Source: Thermoleophilaceae bacterium (GTDB taxonomy: Bacteria; Actinomycetota; Thermoleophilia; Solirubrobacterales; Thermoleophilaceae). Taken from it: a stretch of 10,885 nucleotides of DNA. Positions 5,636-10,885 of this stretch are shown piece after piece. Positions within the stretch are counted from its first letter, which is position 1. Each line of letters opens with the position of its first letter. The position numbers and the translations under genes were made by a program. The stretch is taken from NCBI GenBank assembly GCA_013812485.1, contig JACCTJ010000006.1, positions 1-10,885 of the forward strand, in the 5' to 3' direction. The notes beneath the pieces were generated by a model. That model saw nothing but the letters and a program-made list of their open reading frames with translations. It was not told where the DNA came from and made no database searches.

Positions 5636-6598
5636 GTGCGGATCGCCAGCCTCGTCCCCTCCGCCACCGAGATGCTGTTCGCGCTCGGGCTGGGCGACGA
5701 CGTCGTCGGCGTCACCCACGAGTGCGACTTTCCTGCGGAGGCGTCGGAGCGCTCGCCACAGCTTACGCGCACGGTCATCCCCGAGGGCCTCTCCGCGGCC
5801 GAGATCGACCGAGCCGTCCGCGAGCGCACCGAGCGCGGCGAGGCCCTCTACGAGCTCGACGCCGAGCTGCTGCGCGAGCTCGAGCCCGGCCTGATCGTCA
5901 CCCAGGCGGTGTGCACGGTCTGCGCGGTCTCCTTCGACGACGTGCGCGCGGTGGCCGAGGAGCTTCCGGGTCAGCCGCAGGTCCTCTCGCTCGACCCCGC
6001 GACGCTCGGCGAGGTGCTCGCGGGCGCCGACGAGCTGGCGCAGGCCGCCGGCGTGCCCGAGGCCGGAGCGCGCCTACGGGCCGACGCCGCCGAGCGGCTC
6101 GACCGGGTCACCGCCGCCGTCGCCGGAGCCGAGCGCCCCCGGGTGGTCGCGCTCGAGTGGCTCGACCCGATCTTCCTCGGCGGGCACTGGGTGCCGCAGA
6201 TGATCGAGCTCGCGGGCGGCGAGGACCTGCTCGGCCTGCCCGGCGAGCGCTCGCGGACCGCCGAGCCCGAGGAGATCGCCGCGACGGCGCCTCAGGTCGC
6301 GGTCGCCATGCCCTGCGGATACGACGCCGAGCGCTCGGCAATCGAGGTCAGAGACCACGCGGCCGTGCTCGAACGGATCGGCGCCGAACGGGTGGTGGCC
6401 GTGGACGCGAGCTCGTACTTCTCGCGGCCCGGTCCGCGACTGATCGACGGAGTCGAGCTGCTCGGCCACGTGCTCCATCCCGGCCGGGTCGAAGCACCCC
6501 CGCCGGGGCGTTGGATCGAGCTCGAGCGGTTCCCGCGGCCGAGTAGCGTCGGCCGCGAGCCATCGCTGACTCGATCCTCCGCCGGTCCGGCCGATTGA
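5636..6598 (+). CDS. BtuF-like cobalamin-binding-type protein without signal peptide
   Basis: A 320-residue protein of the helical-backbone metal-receptor fold (TroA/BtuF-like) used by periplasmic B12- and metal-binding proteins. Family signatures: RIASLVPSATEMLFALG at the N-terminus, VTHECDFP (26-33), VTQAVCTVCAVSFDDV (88-103), VALEWLDPIFLGGHWVP (171-187), ELAGGEDL and MPCGYDAERS (225-234). It begins directly with the first strand of the fold: no signal peptide or lipobox is visible, unlike true BtuF, and no permease or ATPase gene is adjacent, so a cytosolic role is possible. It has exactly four cysteines (C30, C93, C96, C227), all in conserved motifs, plus H28 and H184, which suggests metal or corrinoid binding. 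The start is GTG 5636, matching the family N-terminus. The last 20-25 residues look unstructured. Confidence 0.85.
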   Translation: MRIASLVPSATEMLFALGLGDDVVGVTHECDFPAEASERSPQLTRTVIPEGLSAAEIDRAVRERTERGEALYELDAELLRELEPGLIVTQAVCTVCAVSFDDVRAVAEELPGQPQVLSLDPATLGEVLAGADELAQAAGVPEAGARLRADAAERLDRVTAAVAGAERPRVVALEWLDPIFLGGHWVPQMIELAGGEDLLGLPGERSRTAEPEEIAATAPQVAVAMPCGYDAERSAIEVRDHAAVLERIGAERVVAVDASSYFSRPGPRLIDGVELLGHVLHPGRVEAPPPGRWIELERFPRPSSVGREPSLTRSSAGPAD

Positions 6599-6601
6599 AG
6601 C

Positions 6602-7085
6602 CGGTCGGCGGCCAACATCGAGGTGACGACGTTCATCGATAGGCCGCCCGGGGTGGTGTTCGACGCAGTCGCCTACCCGTTCGCGGGCCGCAGTGGGAGC
6701 CGCGTGCGGGCAACCGCCTCGTGACCGTAGGTGGCCTGCGCGTCCGCGCGCGGGTCGAGGCGACCGGCGCGGGCGAGATGACGCTCGTCGACGAGGTCAT
6801 CGAGCTCGAGCGCCCGCGCCTGTGCTCGAAACGCGCAATTCACTAGCCCGGTTGACATCGTCGCTCGCTGGACCGTAGAGCCCAGCGAGGGCGGCACGCG
6901 GTTGACGCACCAGACCACGATGGCGTACCACGTTCGGGCTGATGCGGATCTTGCGTCCGCTCAAGGTCCGCCGGACCGAGCGCGACGGCTACGAGTGGGT
7001 GCGCAGGTACAACCAGGCGACGCTCCACCGGCTCAAGGCTGCGCTCGAGGCGGAGGCGGGACCGGCCGGTCCCGACTACCCGTAA
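6602..7085 (+). pseudogene. SRPBCC (START-like) family protein, multiply frameshifted
   Basis: A SRPBCC/polyketide-cyclase-like gene of about 150-160 codons, recoverable only by changing frame. Segment one (about 6614-6685) reads NIEVTTFIDRPPGVVFDAVA, the family's opening strand and helix. Segment two (6691-6843) reads QWEPRAGNRLVTVGGLRVRA, continues to TLVDEVIELERPRL and stops at TAG 6844. Segment three (6851 to about 6938) reads VDIVARWTVEPSEGGTRLTH and QTTMAYHVR. Segment four (6939-7085) reads LMRILRPLKVRRTERDG, then YNQATLHRLKAALEAEAG, and ends at TAA 7083-7085. The order matches an intact family member, with three changes of frame (2 to 1 to 2 to 3), and the central loop seems short. I see no Shine-Dalgarno; the first segment opens 3 bases after the BtuF-like stop and in its frame. 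It is a decayed gene, unless the sequence here is poor. It overlaps the convergent rhomboid end by 10 bases. Confidence 0.75.
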
Positions 7086-7888
7086 GAGACCGCCAGCGAG
7101 CCGGCCACCGCCAGCCCGCCGAGCAGCGCCACCGCGGCCGCCGGCACGATCGCCGGTAGGCGCACCCGGTCACCCACCTCGAACAGCAACACCGCAGCGA
7201 GCGCCCCGCCAACGAGCCCGCCGATGTGGCCCCCTATCGAGATGCCCGGGATCAGGAAGGTGATGGCCAGGTTGAGCCCAAGCCAGAGGCCTAGGCCGCT
7301 CTCCATCGGGTTGATGCCCCGGTTGCGCATGACCACGATGGCCGCGCCCATCATCCCGAAGACCGCGCCCGAGGCCCCGACCGTCGGCACGTTCGGCGCG
7401 GTCAGCAGCAGCGCCCCGAACGACCCGGCCAGCAGAGAGACGAAGTAGATGAGCCCGAATCGCAGCTTGCCGATCGCCGGCTCGAGCAGCCCGCCGAGAA
7501 CGTAGAGGGCGAACATGTTGAAGGCCAGGTGGAGCATGCCGGCGTGGACGAAGCCAGCGCTCACGAGCCGCCACACCTCGCCTCGGGCGATGCCGACCTG
7601 CGAGACGGCCAGGGCGTCGAGGAGCGACCCACCCCCGAAGGAGATCGCGCTAGCGCCGCTCAGGAACACCGCGACCGCGACCAGCAAGTTGCTCCCGATC
7701 AGCGCGTAGGTGAGCGTCGGCACGCGCTCGAGCGATTGCACCGTGCGTACGGGCGTGCGATCGCGCGCGCACTCGGGGCAGCGCATCCCGACCGAGGTCG
7801 TGGTCATGCAGTCCGGGCAGATCGGCCGCTCGCAGTTCGAGCAGGCCACGCCGGTCTCGCGATCGGTATGGCGATAACAGGTGGGCAC
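7076..7888 (-). CDS. Rhomboid intramembrane serine protease with N-terminal zinc-binding module
   Basis: A 270-residue rhomboid that cleaves transmembrane segments of other membrane proteins. Residues 4-40 hold eight possible zinc ligands (C4, H7, C16, C19, C24, C27, C37, C40) in a B-box-like pattern, CYRH, CSNCERPICPDCM, RCPEC; this cytosolic module is found on many actinobacterial rhomboids. The six-span core follows: FVHAGMLHLAFNMFALY (H115, H120, N124), the serine motif GASGAVFG with catalytic S173, and the partner H221 in GGHIGGLVGG. All catalytic residues are present. I chose GTG 7886-7888 because the family begins close to the first cysteine and TATCGT lies 7 bases upstream; the TTG codons at 7894 and 7951 would add residues of no family likeness. 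It lies 134 bases downstream of the small membrane-protein gene, same strand. Confidence 0.93.
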   Translation of the reverse strand: MPTCYRHTDRETGVACSNCERPICPDCMTTTSVGMRCPECARDRTPVRTVQSLERVPTLTYALIGSNLLVAVAVFLSGASAISFGGGSLLDALAVSQVGIARGEVWRLVSAGFVHAGMLHLAFNMFALYVLGGLLEPAIGKLRFGLIYFVSLLAGSFGALLLTAPNVPTVGASGAVFGMMGAAIVVMRNRGINPMESGLGLWLGLNLAITFLIPGISIGGHIGGLVGGALAAVLLFEVGDRVRLPAIVPAAAVALLGGLAVAGSLAVSYG

Positions 7889-7895
7889 AGTCAAG

Positions 7896-7901
7896 ACGAT
7901 A
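7896..7901 (-). promoter_or_regulatory. Candidate -10 box for the rhomboid gene (leaderless start)
   Basis: TATCGT on the minus strand, 7 bases before GTG 7888, with no purine-rich Shine-Dalgarno sequence between. It implies the rhomboid can be transcribed apart from the sigma-factor genes upstream. No clear -35 is visible. Confidence 0.45.
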
Positions 7902-7995
7902 TCGGCGGTCCAGGCCGTTTCGGACGGCCTGCGCAGGGCGGATCGGCCCAACGCCCTTCAGGGTTGCTCGAGGCGCTCGTGACGCAGGCCTTTTT

Positions 7996-8013
7996 CGCCC
8001 CTCGGAGGGGGCG
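7996..8013. other. GC-rich hairpin after the small membrane-protein gene
   Basis: CGCCCC and GGGGCG form a 6-bp stem with a 6-base loop, starting 9 bases past the stop of the small membrane-protein gene on the minus strand. In that transcript the stem is followed by a run of five A, not U, so it is not a standard intrinsic terminator. It may stabilise the 3' end of the message or mark a factor-dependent stop. Confidence 0.4.
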
Positions 8014-8022
8014 ACAACCCGC

Positions 8023-8355
8023 TCAGCGCTCGAAGCGCCGGCGCAGGCCGCGCGCCACGTCGCGCGCGCCGCGATCGAGCGCCTTGAGCCCGCCCGGCCG
8101 CGCACGATGGTGCGCCCGCGCCCGCACGAGCACGAGCGCTCCCGCCGCCGCTCCTCCGACCGCCACCGCGGCCACGGGCCGCATCCAGTTGCGGGGATCG
8201 CGCATGGCCTTGAGCTCCCAGTCGGCGAGCTCCTCTGCGGCGGCCCCGGCCACGAGCGTGAGGCCGCGCTCGACGCGCTCACCCAGGGCGCGGGGCGGCT
8301 CGACGGGCGCGAGCGCGAAGCGCAGCAGGCGCTCGGTGTCGCTCAGCTCACCCAC
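8023..8355 (-). CDS. Small single-span membrane protein, candidate anti-sigma factor
   Basis: A 110-residue protein with one predicted span, about residues 60-77 (PVAAVAVGGAAAGALVLV), an N-terminal part (1-59) with acidic and basic residues, including LLRFALAPVEPPRALGERV and ELADWELKAMRDPRNW, and a very basic C-terminal tail (RARAHHRARPGG onward). I know no named family; the N-terminal stretch resembles the start of some anti-sigma proteins only loosely, and no zinc-binding HxxxCxxC motif is present. The start is GTG 8353-8355, which overlaps the end of the sigma-factor gene by 8 bases (GTGGGTGA), a sign of coupled translation. This position, right behind an ECF sigma gene, is where anti-sigma factors normally lie, so that role is inferred from context. 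The arginine-rich tail would favour an N-out, C-in orientation. Confidence 0.75.
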   Translation of the reverse strand: MGELSDTERLLRFALAPVEPPRALGERVERGLTLVAGAAAEELADWELKAMRDPRNWMRPVAAVAVGGAAAGALVLVRARAHHRARPGGLKALDRGARDVARGLRRRFER

Positions 8356-8878
8356 GGGCGGCCAGCGCTCCCTCGAGCTGCTTGATCGCGCGGTGCAGCA
8401 GCACCTTGGTCGCTCCCTCCGAGCGCCCGAGCGCGCGGGCGATCTCGCGGTTGTCCATCCCGAGGGCAAAGCGCATGATCAGGGCCTCGCGGCGATCGTC
8501 GGGCAGAGCAGCCACACCCTCGAGTACGTCACGCAGCTCCTCGCGGCCTTCGACGAGCTGCTCGGTCTCGTGCGGCGTGGAGACCACGGCCGCGTCCTCC
8601 AGACCGGTCTGCGGGCGCCGCGCCCGGTCGCGGTAGTAGTTCGCCGCCAGGTTGTGGGCGATGCGGATGAGCCAGGGGCGCAGCGGCCGGCCGTTGGCCT
8701 CGCTGCGCGCGCGCTCGAAGTGGCGCCAGGCCTGGAGGAAGGTCTGCTCGGTGAGATCCTCAGCGTCGTGGTGGTTGCCGATCCGGTAATACGCATAGCT
8801 ATAGACGTCACGCAGGTGAGCGCGATAAAGAGCTGTGAACTCCGCGTCGAGCTCGGCTGTGTCGCCGACCTTCTCCAC
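8348..8878 (-). CDS. ECF-type RNA polymerase sigma factor
   Basis: A 176-residue extracytoplasmic-function sigma factor that would direct RNA polymerase to a dedicated promoter set. Region 2 (about 14-86) reads FTALYRAHLRDVYSYAYYRI, then GNHHDAEDLTEQTFLQAWRH, and includes PWLIRIAHNLAANYYRDRAR. A linker follows, then region 4 (about 113-170) with LPDDRREALIMRF and a helix-turn-helix, MDNREIARALGRSEGATKVL. Regions 1.1 and 3 are absent, as expected for the class. I chose GTG 8876-8878: the upstream AGG is 8 bases away, and TAGGCT 6 bases away allows a leaderless start. The gene begins 25 bases after the acyltransferase-dehydrogenase stop and overlaps the small membrane-protein gene by 8 bases. 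Which group of ECF factors it belongs to cannot be told by eye. Confidence 0.95.
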   Translation of the reverse strand: MEKVGDTAELDAEFTALYRAHLRDVYSYAYYRIGNHHDAEDLTEQTFLQAWRHFERARSEANGRPLRPWLIRIAHNLAANYYRDRARRPQTGLEDAAVVSTPHETEQLVEGREELRDVLEGVAALPDDRREALIMRFALGMDNREIARALGRSEGATKVLLHRAIKQLEGALAARG

Positions 8879-8884
8879 CCATCG

Positions 8885-8890
8885 AGCCTA
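8885..8890 (-). promoter_or_regulatory. Candidate -10 box for the sigma-factor gene
   Basis: TAGGCT on the minus strand (fits TAnnnT), 6 bases before GTG 8878, within the 25-base gap after the acyltransferase-dehydrogenase gene. It would allow separate transcription of the sigma gene; I see no GGAAC-like ECF -35 at the right distance, so autoregulation is not supported. Confidence 0.3.
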
Positions 8891-8903
8891 TCCCGCGCAT
8901 TCC

Positions 8904-10661
8904 TCAGGCGACGCGCCGGTCTCCCTCGGCCGGCGCTCCCGAGAGCCGCTCGAACCACCCCTCCGCGCTCGTCTCGCCGGCGATCAGGTCGGACAGGGCG
9001 CGGGTCGCCGGGCAGTCGACTCCGGCGGCCCCGAGCGCATCCACGAGCAGTGGCACGGCGTCGAGCGCCTCGGCTGCGCAGCCGAGCGCGTCCGGGACCT
9101 GCTCGGCCGGCATCCCCTCGGCGAGGAGCTCTCCGGCCCGGCGATTACGACTGCCCGTGGCCAGGACCGTCCCCACGAGGTCGCCGACGCCGGCGAGGCC
9201 GGCCAGCGTGGCCGGGCGGGCGCCCTGGGCGAGCGCGAGCTCGAAGCATTCGGCGAACACCCCGCCGGCGGCGGCGCCGGCCGCGTTGTTGCCCCTGGAA
9301 GCCGCCACCGAGGCGGCCAGGGTGGCCGCGTTCTTGGCGCACGCGCCGAGCTCGACGCCGACGATGTCGGCGGTCTCCTCGACCTCGAGGCCGGCGCGCT
9401 CGAGCACCTCGGCGAGCTGCGGACGCAGATCCTCGTCGGCCGCGGCGAGCACCACCGACGCACCGTGCTCTACCGCCTCCCCGGCGTGGGCCGGCCCGCC
9501 CAGGAAGGCGACCGCGCGCGCGGCGACGCGCGCCTCGACGTACGAGGTCGGGCGCGTGCCGAGCGGAGCGACCAGCCCCTTGGCGAGCACCAGCACCGCG
9601 CTGCGCTCGCCGATGCGGGCGCCGAGCCGGGCCACGACCTGTGGGAGCTCACGCGAGGGGACGGCGAGCACCACGAGGTCGATCCCGCCGAACTCGATCT
9701 CTCCGACGGTGGCCACGCGCAGCTCGGGCGGCAGCTCGACGTCGGGCAGGTAGTCGTCGTTGCGGCCCTCCGCGCGGATGCGGGCGGCCTGGTCGGCGCG
9801 CCGGCAGCCGAGCTGGACGTCGAGGCCGGCGCGCGCGAGCAGAGCGGCGAAGGCCGTTCCCATCGAGCCGGCGCCCACGACGGCGGCGGTGCGCAGGGGC
9901 GGCAGCCCGCCGAGCCACTCCCACTGGAGCTCGACGCACGGCCAGATCCGCTCGCTGACCTCGGTCGCGAGGCGCCGCGAGGGGCCTTCGACGCGCGGGA
10001 AGGTCAGCGGGCGCCCGCAGCGCACGCTGATCTTGACCGGGCGAATCCGCCAGCCGCGGCGCGCGCGCTCCGATCCGAGCACGGCGATCGGCACGACCGG
10101 GACTCCGGCCTCGAGCGCCAGTCGCCCGATCCCGCGCCGGGGGCGTCGCAGCGAGCCCGAGCGGGTCCGCGTGCCCTCGGGGAAGATCAACACCGCCTCG
10201 CCGCGCTCCAGCAGCAGGCGGGCGGTCTCGGTCGCGGTCTCGTCCGACTCGCCGCGGCAGACGGGAAAGGCGCCGAGTGCGTTGAGGAACCAGCCCTGAA
10301 GACGCTTGTCGAAGAGCTCCCGCTTGGCCATGAAGTAGGTCGGGCGGCGCGCGCAGACCGCGACCAGCCACGGGTCGAGGAAGCTGCGGTGGTTCGAGGC
10401 CAGGAGCACGCCGCCGCGCGTGGGAATGTGCTCGCGGCCGGTGCGGCTGAGACGGAACCAGAGCAGGATGGCCGGGCGGATGGTCAGGTGCGCGAGCAGG
10501 AGCACGACCTTGTTCACGCCGCGGCGACGGATGCGGTCGTGATGGCGGTCAAGCGCGCCGGCGTCCGTGCCCGCGGCGTCGTGACGGCCCGGACGCGCAG
10601 GGGCCGAGTCCGGTCGCCGGGCGCGGGAAGACGGCGAGGGTTGTTCGGTGACGGGCGGCAT
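8904..10661 (-). CDS. PlsC-type acyltransferase fused to GpsA-type glycerol-3-phosphate dehydrogenase
   Basis: A 585-residue two-domain enzyme of phospholipid synthesis. Residues 1-48 are Arg/Pro/Ala-rich and probably disordered. Residues about 51-245 are a 1-acylglycerol-3-phosphate acyltransferase domain: a hydrophobic start (VVLLLAHLTIRPAILLWF), the catalytic NHRSFLD (H91, D96), FPEGTRTRSG (160-169) and GVPVVPIAVLGSE. Residues about 256-575 are an NAD(P)-dependent sn-glycerol-3-phosphate dehydrogenase: VVGAGSMGTAFA (261-272), K361-G, GGPAHAGEAV (388-397), the catalytic-lysine motif ELGACAKN (K443), GVGDLVGT (491-498) and SRNRRAGELL. Both halves look intact, with no stop or frame change between. 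GpsA makes glycerol 3-phosphate and PlsC adds the second acyl chain; the PlsB/PlsY step is not encoded here. ATG 10659-10661 is the first start after an in-frame stop but lacks a Shine-Dalgarno; GTG 10517 would remove the disordered leader. The sigma gene follows 25 bases later. Confidence 0.93.
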   Translation of the reverse strand: MPPVTEQPSPSSRARRPDSAPARPGRHDAAGTDAGALDRHHDRIRRRGVNKVVLLLAHLTIRPAILLWFRLSRTGREHIPTRGGVLLASNHRSFLDPWLVAVCARRPTYFMAKRELFDKRLQGWFLNALGAFPVCRGESDETATETARLLLERGEAVLIFPEGTRTRSGSLRRPRRGIGRLALEAGVPVVPIAVLGSERARRGWRIRPVKISVRCGRPLTFPRVEGPSRRLATEVSERIWPCVELQWEWLGGLPPLRTAAVVGAGSMGTAFAALLARAGLDVQLGCRRADQAARIRAEGRNDDYLPDVELPPELRVATVGEIEFGGIDLVVLAVPSRELPQVVARLGARIGERSAVLVLAKGLVAPLGTRPTSYVEARVAARAVAFLGGPAHAGEAVEHGASVVLAAADEDLRPQLAEVLERAGLEVEETADIVGVELGACAKNAATLAASVAASRGNNAAGAAAGGVFAECFELALAQGARPATLAGLAGVGDLVGTVLATGSRNRRAGELLAEGMPAEQVPDALGCAAEALDAVPLLVDALGAAGVDCPATRALSDLIAGETSAEGWFERLSGAPAEGDRRVA

Positions 10662-10856
10662 GACGTTCGCGTGGGCTCGGGGCGCGAAGAGATGCGGCGC
10701 CTCCCCGGTTCGGCCTACGCAGCTAGGTACACCCTCGTGAACATCCGGTTACCCAGGCAGCACTAGGCCCTGGGCCATCGACGACCTTGCGTGCCGGTCG
10801 AGGAGCGCGGGCGCCGTCTCTGCGCTCTCGCGCTCGTGCACGCGCCGGGGCCGCGC
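10662..10856. other. Intergenic region upstream of the acyltransferase-dehydrogenase gene
   Basis: About 195 bases between divergent starts. It holds the perfect inverted repeat GGCCC-T-GGGCC (10766-10776), whose loop is too short for a normal RNA hairpin, and no open frame with family likeness. It should contain the promoter of the acyltransferase-dehydrogenase gene on the minus strand, but I could not place a convincing -35/-10 pair. No tRNA fold was found. Confidence 0.5.
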
Positions 10857-10862
10857 TAGGGT
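10857..10862 (+). promoter_or_regulatory. Candidate -10 box of a leaderless gene at the right edge
   Basis: TAGGGT (fits TAnnnT) with exactly 7 bases to ATG 10870, the same spacing as at the kinase and rhomboid starts. No clear -35 hexamer lies 17 bases upstream. Confidence 0.4.
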
Positions 10863-10869
10863 GGCCGGG

Positions 10870-10885
10870 ATGGATCTGCGCAGGA
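10870..10885 (+). CDS. Possible start of a gene cut by the right edge
   Basis: ATG 10870 opens MDLRR before the window ends, so no function can be named. It is kept because TAGGGT lies 7 bases upstream and because the DNA to its left is divergent intergenic sequence, which is where a start would be expected. With five codons visible, chance is a serious alternative. Confidence 0.35.

Noticed and set aside
7996..8013. Intrinsic terminator for the sigma-factor operon
   Set aside because: The stem is good, but the minus-strand transcript has A rather than U after it, and the plus-strand transcript has no U run either.
7529..9958. Very long plus-strand frame (about 800 codons) opposite the rhomboid, sigma and GpsA genes
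   Set aside because: Low-complexity Arg/Ala/Pro sequence, with intact, recognisable genes on the other strand over the same bases.
8835..10766. Plus-strand frame of about 640 codons opposite the acyltransferase-dehydrogenase gene
   Set aside because: Antisense shadow; the minus strand has two complete enzyme domains with catalytic motifs.
10662..10856. tRNA or other structured RNA in the right intergenic region
   Set aside because: A GGTTC-like loop is present near 10710, but no matching acceptor, D or anticodon stems could be folded around it.
1..10885. CRISPR array, insertion sequence, phage or plasmid genes
   Set aside because: No regularly spaced direct repeats, transposase or integrase motifs, or terminal inverted repeats were seen; the genes look chromosomal.

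Overview
This window is high-GC DNA (roughly 70 % by eye) with strong third-position G/C bias and a mix of ATG, GTG and probably TTG starts. The gene content is actinobacterial: a PASTA/Pkn-type Ser/Thr kinase, a FadA5-like thiolase, a DUF21-CBS-CorC protein, a zinc-finger rhomboid and an ECF sigma factor with a coupled membrane protein. A deep-branching actinobacterium such as Thermoleophilia/Solirubrobacterales is my best guess, but this is inference without a search.

Left region (1-3454). A Ser/Thr protein kinase runs off the left edge on the minus strand. Divergent from it is a VOC/glyoxalase-like gene broken by one frameshift. Next comes a divergent fatty-acid or sterol oxidation pair: a FadA5-like thiolase (minus) and a 3-hydroxyacyl-CoA dehydrogenase (plus). 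These catalyse consecutive beta-oxidation steps, and between them lies a near-perfect 16-bp palindrome that looks like a TetR-family operator.

Middle region (3484-7085). A small unknown protein gene lies downstream of a DUF21/CBS/CorC membrane protein on the minus strand. A pterin-4a-carbinolamine dehydratase is divergent, across only 15 bp, from a BtuF-like cobalamin-binding-type protein that has no signal peptide. A badly decayed SRPBCC gene, split over at least three frame changes, follows.

Right region (7076-10661, all minus strand). In transcription order there is a long gene fusing a PlsC-type acyltransferase to a complete GpsA-type glycerol-3-phosphate dehydrogenase, then an ECF sigma factor, a small single-span membrane protein overlapping the sigma gene, and a rhomboid intramembrane protease with an N-terminal zinc-binding module. 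The last three could form a membrane-signal module in which the rhomboid acts on the small membrane protein; this is a hypothesis. A possible leaderless gene starts at the right edge.

A recurring pattern helps set starts. Genes without a Shine-Dalgarno sequence (kinase, BtuF-like, rhomboid, sigma factor, right-edge gene) have a -10-like hexamer 6-8 bases before the start codon, as expected for leaderless transcripts. The VOC, thiolase, 85-residue and dehydratase genes carry clear Shine-Dalgarno sequences instead. No tRNA, rRNA, CRISPR array, insertion sequence or integrase was seen.
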